The notes beneath the pieces were generated by a model. That model had not been told where the DNA came from and did not search any database. It was given only the letters and a program-made list of their open reading frames with translations. Made by a program: the position numbers and the translations under genes. Below, piece by piece: positions 26,546 to 36,260 of a DNA stretch of 64,000 nucleotides; the stretch's first letter is position 1; every line of letters begins with the position of its first letter. The stretch covers positions 45,996 to 109,995 of the forward strand of contig JALONL010000028.1 in NCBI GenBank assembly GCA_025454955.1, written 5' to 3'. Origin of the DNA: Bacteroidia bacterium (GTDB lineage: Bacteria > Bacteroidota > Bacteroidia > Palsa-965).

Positions 26546-27088
26546 TTAATCAAATTTCAGGTTTTTCAGGGCATCCCAGCGCGGGTCGGTGTCGTCGTCG
26601 TCGCTTTGGGGCGGTGTTTCGGGTGCGGCCAGTTGGTTTATACGAGCCAGCATTTCCGGGTCGCAACCGCTTGTGCCGTTGGCATTGTTCGGATGTACAC
26701 GTTTGGCGGGCAGAAGCAGCATCACAAACTCATAAAACCAGTGAGCCGTGTCAATGCTGTGGGCCGAGGCGGGCAGCGTAATGAGATCGTCCTCATCGTT
26801 ATAGCTGTCGGCGTTCAGGTTCACCACAAGCTGTCTTTTGCCGTAAACGGGCTGGCTGTACAATTCGCCGCAACGGTCGCAAATCAACTCCACTTCGCCT
26901 TTGAGGGTGAAATCGAGTGTAAGCATGTCGGGGCGTTTGAACAGCTCCAGTTGTGCATCCACTTTTCCGTTTTCAGTTTCGCCATACGGGAACGCTTCAA
27001 AGAACGAGCGGTCGAGTTCGAACGTATAGCTGTGGTTGCCATCCTTCAACCCTGAAAAAGGTATTTCAAATTCTTTCAGTGCTTTCAT
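26546..27088 (-). CDS. DUF177 (YceD-like) protein
   Basis: A 180-residue DUF177 protein. The family is usually encoded just before rpmF and is linked to 23S rRNA accumulation in some bacteria and plants. LICDRCGE (CxxC) is visible in the middle, but the second CxxC pair often seen is not. ATG 27088 (MKALKEFEIPFSGLKDG) fits both the family and the promoter position. It is the first gene of the rpmF-plsX-fabH-accB-accC operon. Confidence 0.85.
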   Translation of the reverse strand: MKALKEFEIPFSGLKDGNHSYTFELDRSFFEAFPYGETENGKVDAQLELFKRPDMLTLDFTLKGEVELICDRCGELYSQPVYGKRQLVVNLNADSYNDEDDLITLPASAHSIDTAHWFYEFVMLLLPAKRVHPNNANGTSGCDPEMLARINQLAAPETPPQSDDDDTDPRWDALKNLKFD

Positions 27089-27116
27089 ACGGCATCCCCC
27101 TTTTACGGAAGGGTCG

Positions 27117-27148
27117 CAAAAGTACATAAATTAACAGGATATGAACAA
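27117..27148 (-). promoter_or_regulatory. Promoter of the DUF177-rpmF-plsX-fabH-accBC operon
   Basis: On the minus strand TTG (27148-27146) is followed after 21 nt by TACTTTTG (27124-27117), an exact TAnnTTTG box, about 30 nt upstream of the first ATG. Confidence 0.55.
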
Positions 27149-27220
27149 GAATTTGGGGCAAAAATTCATTTTAACTGCCCAATTCCGACCAAAAACCTGT
27201 TTTGACCGATCAATCCGGGC

Positions 27221-28300
27221 CTAACGGTCGCGGTCGCGGTCGCGCGAGCGCATGGGCTGGATTTTGAGTGGGTCGGTATTGAGGGCGGCCCAGCCTTTGC
27301 GGGCGCGGTACACGTCTATGGCAAGGTAAATGGCCTGACGGGTAGAGGTTTCGTCGGCCAGGTTTTTGCCGGCAATGTCGTAGGCGGTGCCGTGATCGGG
27401 CGAGGTGCGTACTATGGAAAGCCCGGCGGTAAAATTTACCCCGGCCGTAAAAGCCAGTGCTTTAAACGGTGCCAGACCCTGATCGTGGTACATGGCCAGC
27501 ACGGCGTCAAACTGTTTCCATTGTCCGGCGCCAAAAAATCCATCGGCCGGGTAGGGGCCGAAAACGAGGTGGTTTTCACTGCGCAGGGCTTCTATGGCGG
27601 GCGTTATGGTTTGCTGCTCGTGGCTGCCAATGGTGCCGTTGTCGCCCGCATGGGGGTTAAGGCCCAGCACGGCAATGCGCGGTTTGCGTATGCCGAAATC
27701 TTCGGTGAGCGATTTGAGCATGAGTTTTACTTTCTGCGTAATACTCTCGGTGGTAATGAGCGAGGCTACCTGGTCAACAGGTACATGGCCGGTAACTAAG
27801 CCCACACGCAAATCGTCGTTTACGAGCAGCATAAGCGACTGGCCTGCGCCAAAACGTTGCTGCAAAAACTCGGTATGCCCGGCAAAGGCAAACTCGGCCG
27901 ACTGGATGGTGTGCTTGTCGATGGGGCCGGTAACGAGCACGTCAATTTTGCCGTTTTGCAGGGCATCGCAGGCGGTCTGCAATGCGCGCAAAGCCATTTG
28001 TCCGGCGGCGGGCGAAGGTTTGCCAAACTCGGGCTGGAAATCTTCTTCGCCGGTGCTCCAGAGGTTTACGCGGCGCTGGTGCAGGTTGTCGGGTTCGCGC
28101 ACCGGGTTTACGTTAAACTCTTCCATGCCAATGGCTTTGCGGTGTGCGTTAAGCACTTTGCCATTGCCAAAAATTACCGGCGTACACAATTCAAGCAGGG
28201 CCTGATCGTGCAGGGCTTTCATTACCACTTCCGGGCCGATTCCGTGAGGGTCGCCGAGGGTAATGCCGATTCTCAGTTTATGTTCTTTTGGTTCGTTCAT
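27221..28300 (-). CDS. pdxA: 4-hydroxythreonine-4-phosphate dehydrogenase
   Basis: Oxidises 4-phosphohydroxy-L-threonine in pyridoxal 5'-phosphate synthesis. The 359-residue protein has GDPHGIGPEV at the N-terminus, metal-binding His in GHTEFL and YHDQGLAPFKAL, and the SPDHGTAYDIAG motif. The last residues are an Arg-Asp repeat (RSRDRDRDR) encoded by three copies of the hexamer GGTCGC just before the stop, which lies outside the conserved fold. Confidence 0.95.
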   Translation of the reverse strand: MNEPKEHKLRIGITLGDPHGIGPEVVMKALHDQALLELCTPVIFGNGKVLNAHRKAIGMEEFNVNPVREPDNLHQRRVNLWSTGEEDFQPEFGKPSPAAGQMALRALQTACDALQNGKIDVLVTGPIDKHTIQSAEFAFAGHTEFLQQRFGAGQSLMLLVNDDLRVGLVTGHVPVDQVASLITTESITQKVKLMLKSLTEDFGIRKPRIAVLGLNPHAGDNGTIGSHEQQTITPAIEALRSENHLVFGPYPADGFFGAGQWKQFDAVLAMYHDQGLAPFKALAFTAGVNFTAGLSIVRTSPDHGTAYDIAGKNLADETSTRQAIYLAIDVYRARKGWAALNTDPLKIQPMRSRDRDRDR

Positions 28301-28309
28301 TTTGTTTGT

Positions 28310-29431
28310 TCAGTTCGTCCAGCCGCAAACCGCAGCCACATCTCCGTCGCCCACCCATTTCCACATTCCCGTAGAAAATGTCCAGGTGGCAATACCTTTC
28401 CTGAAACGCTGCCCGCCAATTACATGATCGGCACAAAAGGCTATTGCTCCGGGGGCGGTGTAAATCATTTCCGGATCACAAAAGTAAGTACCTATTGTTT
28501 GCGAACGGTAATAAATCGGATTTCCCTTCATTGGATCGGTTTCGAGGCTTACGCTGAAATCGTTTCCGAGGTTGAGCCGGGGCTGCGCGGCAAGAGTGTT
28601 TTCTGTGGTGTTTATTTCAAACCATCCTTTGCCGCAGTATAGGAGCAGTTGATTGTTTTCTCCCTGTAAAAAGCGGAAAGGAAGTTTCGATGCAGGTACT
28701 TCTTTCATTGTGCCCAGCACGGTTTTTTGCAGTGTGCCTGCGTTGAAGCGCATTATTTCGAGCGTTTTTCCGGCTTCCGAAAACCGGGGGAAAATAAACT
28801 CATTTTGGTTGAGCCACCAGATGGGGCACGAGGGTTTTGCACCGGGTTGAAGGCTCAGGTCTTCGCCGCAACCGGCATCGGCAATGAGTTCGGTTTTGGG
28901 TGATGAGGGATGGTATTCGTAAATGCGAAAGGGTGTGGCGGAGCAATCGGGCTCGGCATCGCGGCCGGGGAGGGCTTTCCAGCCGGGTTTGGTTACCTGT
29001 GCGTACTCGCCGGTGCGGGTGTGGAATACGGAGTAGTATTTTCCGCGGGTAATATCGTTGGTGTGGAAAATGAGCGAATCGGCGGTGGCGTGGATGAAAC
29101 GGTCGTGGGTTTGAACGACTGTTTTTTTCTGTATCAGGTCGATAATGTCGCCGTTGCCGGTAATGAGCCAGCGGTTTTGGTGAATGTGGTTGCGGCCAAT
29201 GTCGAAACGTGTGGTGCCGCGTGTAGTGGCGGTGGGCGCGGGCAGGGCGAGGAGTTCGGTGGTCTGGCGCGGGGTTGCGGGGCTGGCGGTGTGCAGGTGC
29301 TGGCGGTGTGTGCCGGTTTCGCCGCTGTCGTAGCTTACAAATACGAGCAGCGGGTCGTTTGCCGGAGCAAGGCTGCAAAGTACAGCCAGGCACAGCGGCC
29401 ACACAAGTACGGCTGCACGCAGGCGTATCAT
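28310..29431 (-). CDS. Exported protein of unknown function
   Basis: A 373-residue protein with an N-terminal signal sequence (about residues 1-24). The mature part is rich in short beta strands and has four paired cysteines (DAEPDCS, DAGCGED, PSCPIWW, FCDPEM), suggesting a periplasmic beta-propeller-like fold. I do not recognise a family. Its start overlaps the pepA stop by 4 nt (ATGA), and pdxA follows 9 bp later, so pepA, this gene and pdxA are probably one transcript. Confidence 0.65.
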   Translation of the reverse strand: MIRLRAAVLVWPLCLAVLCSLAPANDPLLVFVSYDSGETGTHRQHLHTASPATPRQTTELLALPAPTATTRGTTRFDIGRNHIHQNRWLITGNGDIIDLIQKKTVVQTHDRFIHATADSLIFHTNDITRGKYYSVFHTRTGEYAQVTKPGWKALPGRDAEPDCSATPFRIYEYHPSSPKTELIADAGCGEDLSLQPGAKPSCPIWWLNQNEFIFPRFSEAGKTLEIMRFNAGTLQKTVLGTMKEVPASKLPFRFLQGENNQLLLYCGKGWFEINTTENTLAAQPRLNLGNDFSVSLETDPMKGNPIYYRSQTIGTYFCDPEMIYTAPGAIAFCADHVIGGQRFRKGIATWTFSTGMWKWVGDGDVAAVCGWTN

Positions 29432-30864
29432 GCGCCCGTGTAATTTTTAAAGAAGTCGAAAAGCAGCCGCACGCCTACGCCGGTGCCACCTTTGGGGCGG
29501 TAGGCATCTTTGCTGGCCAGGAAAGCGGGCCCGGCAATGTCGAAATGCATCCACGGCGATTTTACGAAGTGGCTCAGGAATTTGCCCGCCGTAATGGCTC
29601 CTGCGTAGGCCGATCCGATGTTTTTTATCTCGGCCACGTCAGATTTTATCAACTCGTCGTATTCGTCCCAGAAGGGAAATTCGGCGAGGCGTTCGTGCAC
29701 GCGTGTGCCGCTGGCTTTGAGTGCTTCCTTGGCTTTTTCAGGGGCGGTGCCCATGCACACAATGCCTGCGGGGCCAATGGCGGCGGCGGCGGCACCGGTA
29801 AGTGTGGCCAGGTCGATGACTAATTCGGGGCTGTATTTTTCGCCGTAGCTCAGGGCATCGGCCAGAATGAGGCGGCCTTCGGCATCGGTGTTGAGCACTT
29901 CTACGGTGAGGCCGTTGTACATGGTAAGCACATCGCCGGGCACAAAGCCCGATCCGTTTACCATATTATCGGTAGCGGGCACCAGACCAATTACGTGAAC
30001 CGGCAGTTTGGCCTTGGCCACAGCCCAGAGTGTGGCTCCCACGGCGGCGGCACCGGCCATGTCGCATTTCATGGTCTCCATGTGGTTGCCCACCTTAATG
30101 TTGTAGCCGCCGGTGTCGAATACCACGCCTTTGCCCACCAGAATAACCGGTTTTTTGTTGCGGGCTTTGGCGGGTTTGTATTCCATTATGGTAAATGTGG
30201 GCGGACGGTCGCTGCCGGCGTTTACGGCCAGCAGGCCGCCCATTTTGAGCGATTCAATTTTGGCGCGGTTGAGAATTTCGACGCTGAAACCGGCATCGCG
30301 GCCGTATTGCCTGAATGTGCGGGCCAGTGCGGTGGCGTCGAGTGTGCTCAGAGGCTCGTTTACAAGGTCGCGGGCGCGGCAGGTGGCCTCGGCGGCAATG
30401 CGCAGGTGCGCTACGTCGCTTGCATTTACGCTGCGCGAAACGATGACGATGTTTGCCAGCGTGTTGGTTTCCTTCTTCGGGTTTTTGCGGTATTTCAGAA
30501 ACTGGTAGTTGGCCAGCAGCATTCCTTCGGCAAAGGCCAGCAGGTCGTGGGCATTGTCGGTGCTGTCGTTCAGCTGAATGGTGCCCAGTTTATTTTCGTT
30601 GCACCAGTTGGTGAGTTGTGCGGCGGCTTTGCGGAATGTTTCGGCATTACGGCTGAGGTTGTCTGCCTTGTCTTTAAGCAAAACTGCCAGCGTGCGGCCG
30701 GGGCCGGCGAGGAAAGCCTGGCGGCGTTCGCCGGTAAGCGATTCCTGAATATAGCCTGATTCGGCCTTGTTTAATCCAATTTTGGATATATCGGCAGGTT
30801 TGCTGATGAGCCAGACTGCCGCGTGGGCGGGCTGTATCACATCAGTTAACTGTAGAACGGTCAT
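29428..30864 (-). CDS. pepA: Leucyl aminopeptidase (M17)
   Basis: A 478-residue M17 aminopeptidase that removes N-terminal residues from peptides in the cytoplasm using two metal ions. The metal and catalytic motifs are VGKGVVFDTGGYNIK, MKCDMAGAAAV and NTDAEGRLILADAL. Length fits the family. It is the first gene of a minus-strand transcript and is divergent from mqnC. Confidence 0.93.
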   Translation of the reverse strand: MTVLQLTDVIQPAHAAVWLISKPADISKIGLNKAESGYIQESLTGERRQAFLAGPGRTLAVLLKDKADNLSRNAETFRKAAAQLTNWCNENKLGTIQLNDSTDNAHDLLAFAEGMLLANYQFLKYRKNPKKETNTLANIVIVSRSVNASDVAHLRIAAEATCRARDLVNEPLSTLDATALARTFRQYGRDAGFSVEILNRAKIESLKMGGLLAVNAGSDRPPTFTIMEYKPAKARNKKPVILVGKGVVFDTGGYNIKVGNHMETMKCDMAGAAAVGATLWAVAKAKLPVHVIGLVPATDNMVNGSGFVPGDVLTMYNGLTVEVLNTDAEGRLILADALSYGEKYSPELVIDLATLTGAAAAAIGPAGIVCMGTAPEKAKEALKASGTRVHERLAEFPFWDEYDELIKSDVAEIKNIGSAYAGAITAGKFLSHFVKSPWMHFDIAGPAFLASKDAYRPKGGTGVGVRLLFDFFKNYTGA

Positions 30865-30873
30865 GATTTCGTA

Positions 30874-30881
30874 ATTTTGAG
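30874..30881 (+). promoter_or_regulatory. Possible -7 box for mqnC
   Basis: TAATTTTG matches TAnnTTTG exactly in the pepA-mqnC divergent gap. No clear TTG lies at the right spacing upstream, so support is weak. Confidence 0.3.
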
Positions 30882-30981
30882 TCGCCTAATGTATGAAAAA
30901 CATTATGGGATTTCACGGCAAGTTAGTGTAGAGCCAAAACATTATATAAACCGGAATTGTTTTCATTCCGACATTCAAACC

Positions 30982-32106
30982 ATGCAAACCGACACACTTT
31001 ATAAAAGAGCACTGGCCGGAGAGTTCCTCACGGCCGAAGAAGGAATATGGCTTTATCACCACGCGCCCACTGCCGAACTAATGGCCGTGGCCGATGAAAT
31101 GCGGCGGCAGCGGAAGAAAGACGGCAAGGTAACCTGGATCATAGACCGCAATGTAAACACCACCAATGTGTGCATTGCCAATTGCAAATTCTGCAATTTC
31201 TATCGCATACCGGGTCATGCCGAAAGCTACATTACCGATATTCCCACCTACAAGCGCAAAATAGAAGAAACCTTCCGCTACGGCGGCGAGCAGCTTCTGC
31301 TTCAGGGCGGCCACCATCCCGATCTGGGGCTGAGTTTCTACGTTAATCTTTTTCGCGAACTCAAATCGCTTTACCCCAACCTTAAACTGCACGCACTCGG
31401 ACCTCCGGAAATTGCGCACATCACCAAGCTCGAAAAATCGACCCATACCGAAGTGCTTCGCGCACTCAAGGAAGCCGGGCTCGATTCGCTGCCCGGAGCC
31501 GGTGCCGAAATACTCAACGACCGTGTGCGCCGCCTTATTTCCAAAGGCAAATGCTCGGGCCGCGAATGGCTCGATGTAATGCGCGCCGCACATCAGCTCG
31601 ATCTTACTACCTCGGCCACCATGATGTTTGGCCATATCGAAACGCTGGAAGAGCGTTTTGAACATCTGGTGCTGCTGCGTCAGGTGCAAAGCGAAAAGCC
31701 GGCTCACGCCAAAGGATTTATTGCATTCATTCCCTGGCCTTTTCAGGACGACGGTACTTTGCTTCGCCGCGTAAAAGGCATCACCAACAATGTAACCGGC
31801 GACGAATACATCCGCATGTTGGCGCTGAGCCGCATCATGCTGCCCAACGTCGAAAACATTCAGGCTTCGTGGCTTACTGTGGGTAAGGAAGTGGCGCAGT
31901 TGTGCCTTCACGCGGGAGCAAACGATTTTGGCAGCATTATGATTGAAGAGAATGTGGTATCGGCTGCCGGAGCACCGCACCGTTTTACCTACAAGGGAAT
32001 TATGGCGGCCATTGAAGAAGCCGGTTTTGTGCCGCAACTCCGCAATCAGCAGTATGAATACCGTGAACTTCCGGAACACATCGAAGAGCAGGTGATAAAT
32101 TATTGA
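30982..32106 (+). CDS. mqnC: Cyclic dehypoxanthinyl futalosine synthase
   Basis: A 374-residue radical SAM enzyme of the futalosine route to menaquinone. The Fe-S cluster motif is CIANCKFC near residue 60. LLQGGHHPDLGLSFY, LHALGPPEIAH, DSLPGAGAEIL and TTSATMMFGH distinguish MqnC from MqnE and CofH. ATG 30982 (MQTDTLYKRAL) is the family-like start; in-frame starts upstream (e.g. 30889) would add about 30 atypical residues. No other mqn genes are in the window. Confidence 0.92.
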   Translation: MQTDTLYKRALAGEFLTAEEGIWLYHHAPTAELMAVADEMRRQRKKDGKVTWIIDRNVNTTNVCIANCKFCNFYRIPGHAESYITDIPTYKRKIEETFRYGGEQLLLQGGHHPDLGLSFYVNLFRELKSLYPNLKLHALGPPEIAHITKLEKSTHTEVLRALKEAGLDSLPGAGAEILNDRVRRLISKGKCSGREWLDVMRAAHQLDLTTSATMMFGHIETLEERFEHLVLLRQVQSEKPAHAKGFIAFIPWPFQDDGTLLRRVKGITNNVTGDEYIRMLALSRIMLPNVENIQASWLTVGKEVAQLCLHAGANDFGSIMIEENVVSAAGAPHRFTYKGIMAAIEEAGFVPQLRNQQYEYRELPEHIEEQVINY

Positions 32107-32154
32107 TCAATCGCCGGAATTCTCTTATATTTGAAGGTAAACCGCCGGCAACGG

Positions 32155-32622
32155 ATGAAGCATTTATTTCTCTTCTCAGTAATTCTGCTGAGCATTTTTT
32201 CGGGCTGTAAACCGGAACCTGTGTTCCCGGTTGAACCTGTGCTTACCTTCAAGGAATACATTCAGAATACTGGTTCCGATTCGCTGCAGGTGGTGTTTTC
32301 GTTTACCGATGGCGATGGCGACATTGGCATAAGCGAAGGAGCCACCGACTCGAATATGGTGCTTACACTGTATGTGCGCGACAATGCGGGCAATTTTATT
32401 CCGCAGGATAATCTCTCCACTCCGGCCATTGATTCGATCTATTACAATTATCGCATTCCGCAGCTTACCCGTTCGCAGAAAGGGGTGGAGGGCGATGTGT
32501 ATCTTACGGTAAACAAAGGTTTTATTGCCCGCGATACCATCCGTTTCAATGCGTTTATGGTTGACCAGACACAGCACCGCAGCGCCACTGTTCAAACACC
32601 TTCCGTAATTCTTACGCGCTGA
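32155..32622 (+). CDS. Small lipoprotein of unknown function
   Basis: A 155-residue predicted lipoprotein with lipobox IFSGC near residue 18. The mature part contains VVFSFTDGDGDIG, an acidic repeat common in Bacteroidota surface lipoproteins, and alternating beta strands. It lies 48 bp after mqnC and 15 bp before the large CHU_C gene. Function unknown. Confidence 0.75.
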   Translation: MKHLFLFSVILLSIFSGCKPEPVFPVEPVLTFKEYIQNTGSDSLQVVFSFTDGDGDIGISEGATDSNMVLTLYVRDNAGNFIPQDNLSTPAIDSIYYNYRIPQLTRSQKGVEGDVYLTVNKGFIARDTIRFNAFMVDQTQHRSATVQTPSVILTR

Positions 32623-32636
32623 TATTCCTTTACCGT

Positions 32637-35354
32637 ATGAAACGCCTGCTTCTGTTTGTTGTATTGCTTTTTGCCGCTTTGCAGGCAAAGGCCACGCACA
32701 ATATTGCGGGCGAAATAACGGCCCGTTGTGTGGGGCCGGGCTACAATGTAATTGAAGTAACTGTTACCACCTACACCGATTCGCGCAGCCCTGCCGACCG
32801 CTGCGAACTCATTGTGGAGTGGGGCGATGGCAACTCGAACATTGTTTACCGGGTGGATGGCCCCAGCGGCAACTGCCCCACACCGGCCACAATGGGCATT
32901 GTGCTCGGTGCCAGTTATCCGAATATTCAGGTAAATTATTACCGCGCCGTGCATATCTATCCCGGGCCTAGCGGAGCCACACCTTACATTATCCGCATGA
33001 AAGATCCGAACCGGGTGGCGGGTGTGGAAAATATTCCGAATTCGGTAAACGAACCTTTTTACCTGCAAACCGAAATTTTTATTGACCCCAATATTGGCTG
33101 CAATTCCACACCTTCACTCACAAGTTTGCCGCTCGATGTGGCCTGTGCGGGTTCGTGCTTTTACCACAATCCCGGCGCGGTTGATCCTGACGGCGACAGC
33201 CTTTCGTATCGTGTGGGGCCTTGCCTTGATACATTGGGAAATCCTATCCCCGGTTATCAATTGCCCAATGTGGCCGGTGGCGGTAATTTGCAGATAGATG
33301 CGGTTACCGGCGATCTTTCGTGGTGCTCGCCGCAGATGGGTGGGAAATACAATCTGGTAATTTACATCGACGAGTGGAGGCGGCTGGCCAATGGCAACCG
33401 TGTGCGTATTGGCACGGTGCTGCGCGATATGTCGGTTGATGTGTTTGATAATTGTTTGAACGATCCGCCGGTAATTCCCAACCTGCCCGATTATTGCGTG
33501 GATGCGAACACCAACCTGAGTTTCAATTTCAACGTTACCGATCCGAACAGCATAGACCAGTTGCGTTTGCTGGGGCTGGGCGGTGCGTTTAACTTATCGT
33601 CCAATGCGGCTGTGCTTGTACCCAACGGGCCGGGATATTCGCCACAACCTATTGCGGCTTCGTTTACGTGGACACCCACCTGCGAGGAAGTACGCCTGCA
33701 GCCGTGGGTGGTAACATTTAAAGCCACCGACAACGATCCGCAAACGCCGCTTACCGACATTGAATCGGTACGCATTACAGTTGTGGCACCGGGGCCGCCC
33801 ACGCTTACGGTTACGCCGCAGGGCTCGTCGATGACGCTTAACTGGACAGCCGCGCCGTGCAATCCCACGGGCAACCGCCGTTTGCAATACAAGATTTTCA
33901 GGCGCAATGGCCCCAGTGGCTGGAACCCTGCACAGTGCGAAACCGGTGTGCCTGCCTACACGGGCTTTGTGCTGGCAGGCATTGTAAACGATCCGGTTAC
34001 CACATTTATTGATAACAACAACGGCAATGGCCTTGTGCCCGGCCTCGATTACTGCTACCGCGTGTGCGCCGTTTACCTCGACGGAGCCGAAAGCTATGCC
34101 TCGCCCGAAGCCTGCAGCGAACTCCTGCGCGATGTGCCCGTTATTACGCATGTGGACATTACTTCCACCTCTGTCACCACCGGCACACTCGATTTGCGCT
34201 GGGTAAACGCCATTCCCGACGGGGTGAATTTTGACACACTTGCCAACCCCGGGCCGTACTCGCTTACCATACAGCGTTCGGCAGGATTTTCGCTGAGCAA
34301 TCCGTCGGTAGTAACCGTGATTACGGTTCCGTTTTTTACACAGTTGCCCACCTTGTACAGTGATGCAGGTTTAAATACTTCCGGCACGGCATACACGTAT
34401 CGTATCGATTTTGCGGCCAGTACCGGGGCAATAGGCAATTCGCAGCAGGCATCGTCGGTATTTGCGGCGGCGGCCGGGGCCGATAATCAGGTGCAGCTGA
34501 GCTGGAACGAGGTGGTGCCGTGGACGAATATCCGTTATGACATTTTCCGTTTCAATACTGTAAGCAGTACGTGGGATTCGGTGGGTTATGCGTTTGCGCG
34601 CAATTTTACCGATACGGGTTTGATTAACGGCACGCAGTACTGTTATTATGTGCGTGCGGTGGGTACTTACAATAATGCCGCATTGCCTTCGCCGCTTTAC
34701 AACCAATCGCAGGAAGTGTGTGCCGTGCCGGTTGACAGTACGCCGCCTTGTCCGCCGGGACTTACCATAGTTTCCGACTGTGTGGCGGGCAACAATCAGT
34801 TGATATGGACAAATCCGATGAACATCAGTGGTTGCAATACCGACGATGTGGTGCTTTATCACGTATGGTTTACACCGCAGCAGGGGCAGCCGTTTCAGAT
34901 TGTTGCCACCATTACCAATGCAAATGATACGCAGTTGCTGTTTCAGGATTTGAGTTCGGTGGCGGGCTGCTATGCCATTACCGCGGCCGATACGCTGGGC
35001 AACGAAAGCAGTTTCAGCAATATTTTCTGTCTCGATAATTGTCCGGTGTACGAACTGCCCAACGTATTTACACCCGATGCCGATAATGTGAACGATTTGT
35101 TTGTGCCATTCCCGTACCGGCACATCGAAAGCATCGACATAAAAATATACGACCGCTGGGGCGCACTGGTATTTGAAACCACCGACCCGGCTGTGCGCTG
35201 GGATGGTTTTGGCATGACCAGCAACCGGCTTTGTACCGATGGAGTTTACTATTATGTGTGCACGGTAAACGAAATTCATGTATCGGGCATAAAGCAGCGC
35301 GAGCTGAAGGGCTTCGTACATTTGTTTGGTAAACCTTCGGCGCGGCCGCAGTAA
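32637..35354 (+). CDS. Large secreted protein with gliding-motility CHU_C (T9SS type B) domain
   Basis: A 905-residue secreted protein. A signal peptide (to about residue 20, LQAKA) is followed by THNIAGEITARCVG, a start shared by many gliding-motility-associated proteins. Cadherin- or Ig-like beta domains follow (DPDGDSLSY near residue 185) and then fibronectin type III-like domains around 385-690. The last 90 residues are a CHU_C domain (LPNVFTPDADNVNDLF ... IYDRWGALVFE ... DGVYYYVC ... LKGFVHL), which directs export by T9SS and attachment at the surface. Likely an adhesin or surface scaffold. Confidence 0.88.
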   Translation: MKRLLLFVVLLFAALQAKATHNIAGEITARCVGPGYNVIEVTVTTYTDSRSPADRCELIVEWGDGNSNIVYRVDGPSGNCPTPATMGIVLGASYPNIQVNYYRAVHIYPGPSGATPYIIRMKDPNRVAGVENIPNSVNEPFYLQTEIFIDPNIGCNSTPSLTSLPLDVACAGSCFYHNPGAVDPDGDSLSYRVGPCLDTLGNPIPGYQLPNVAGGGNLQIDAVTGDLSWCSPQMGGKYNLVIYIDEWRRLANGNRVRIGTVLRDMSVDVFDNCLNDPPVIPNLPDYCVDANTNLSFNFNVTDPNSIDQLRLLGLGGAFNLSSNAAVLVPNGPGYSPQPIAASFTWTPTCEEVRLQPWVVTFKATDNDPQTPLTDIESVRITVVAPGPPTLTVTPQGSSMTLNWTAAPCNPTGNRRLQYKIFRRNGPSGWNPAQCETGVPAYTGFVLAGIVNDPVTTFIDNNNGNGLVPGLDYCYRVCAVYLDGAESYASPEACSELLRDVPVITHVDITSTSVTTGTLDLRWVNAIPDGVNFDTLANPGPYSLTIQRSAGFSLSNPSVVTVITVPFFTQLPTLYSDAGLNTSGTAYTYRIDFAASTGAIGNSQQASSVFAAAAGADNQVQLSWNEVVPWTNIRYDIFRFNTVSSTWDSVGYAFARNFTDTGLINGTQYCYYVRAVGTYNNAALPSPLYNQSQEVCAVPVDSTPPCPPGLTIVSDCVAGNNQLIWTNPMNISGCNTDDVVLYHVWFTPQQGQPFQIVATITNANDTQLLFQDLSSVAGCYAITAADTLGNESSFSNIFCLDNCPVYELPNVFTPDADNVNDLFVPFPYRHIESIDIKIYDRWGALVFETTDPAVRWDGFGMTSNRLCTDGVYYYVCTVNEIHVSGIKQRELKGFVHLFGKPSARPQ

Positions 35355-35365
35355 AAAATCAAAGT

Positions 35366-35956
35366 ATGTTTTCAGGAATTGTAGAAGTGCCCGGCACAGT
35401 GCGCGCAATGCGTCACGAAGCGGGCAATGTGCATATTGAAATGGAAGCCTCGTTTGTGAGCGAGCTTAAAATTGACCAGAGCATTGCCCACAACGGAGCC
35501 TGCCTCACAGTAGTATCGCTTACCGATGAAACCTACACGGTAACTGCCATTGCCGAAACGCTGCGCAAAACCAACCTCGGCAGTCTACAACCCGGCAGCA
35601 AGGTAAATCTGGAACGCTGCATCCGCCTCGGCGACCGCCTCGACGGGCACATTGTACAGGGGCATGTGGACTTAACTGCTGTGTGCAAGGAAGTAAAAGA
35701 CGATAACGGCAGCTGGCTTTTCCGCTTTACCTACGATGCTGCTTCGGGTTTTGTAACTGTGCCTAAAGGCTCGGTATGTGTAAACGGGGTGAGCCTTACG
35801 GTGGTTGACAGCCTGCCCGGTGAGTTTTCGGTGGCTATCATTCCCTATACCTGGGCGCATACCAATTTTCATGTACTCAAAGCGGGCGATATAGTGAATC
35901 TGGAGTTTGATATTATCGGAAAGTATATTACGGCACTTGTAAAACCCCATCAGTAA
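35366..35956 (+). CDS. ribE: Riboflavin synthase alpha subunit
   Basis: Dismutates two 6,7-dimethyl-8-ribityllumazine molecules to riboflavin. The 196-residue protein consists of two lumazine-binding repeats: MFSGIVEVPGTVRA ... HNGACLTVV and then LDGHIVQGHVDLTAV ... VNGVSLTVV. It starts 11 bp after the CHU_C gene. A hairpin follows at 36009. Confidence 0.94.
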   Translation: MFSGIVEVPGTVRAMRHEAGNVHIEMEASFVSELKIDQSIAHNGACLTVVSLTDETYTVTAIAETLRKTNLGSLQPGSKVNLERCIRLGDRLDGHIVQGHVDLTAVCKEVKDDNGSWLFRFTYDAASGFVTVPKGSVCVNGVSLTVVDSLPGEFSVAIIPYTWAHTNFHVLKAGDIVNLEFDIIGKYITALVKPHQ

Positions 35957-36008
35957 GTGAGGCAGAAAAGATAGTGAAGGGGGGAGATTTTCCTAAAATA
36001 TATTTTCT

Positions 36009-36051
36009 AAACAATGATACCCGGTTAGTCGGCAACCGGATATTATTGTTT
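36009..36051 (+). terminator. Hairpin downstream of ribE
   Basis: Arms 36009-36026 and 36034-36051 (AAACAATGATACCCGGTT and AACCGGATATTATTGTTT) pair with a few mismatches around a 7-nt loop; no clean T-run follows. The rest of the 300-bp ribE-to-PKD gap shows no gene. Confidence 0.5.
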
Positions 36052-36260
36052 CCGGAAATTTCTTTCCCAGTGGGCTTTTCAAGCGCTCAGATTAGTGATT
36101 CAATTAGCTTTTATTTTGAAACGATTAAGAAGAGTGGAGAATTTTAATGCGCTCTTTATTAGATTTTGTTTAGATTGAACAGGTAAGAAATGCTAATTCC
36201 TTGCTAAACTTTTAGAACAGAGGGGCGTAACATTGTGCAGAAATAAAAAACATCAACACA

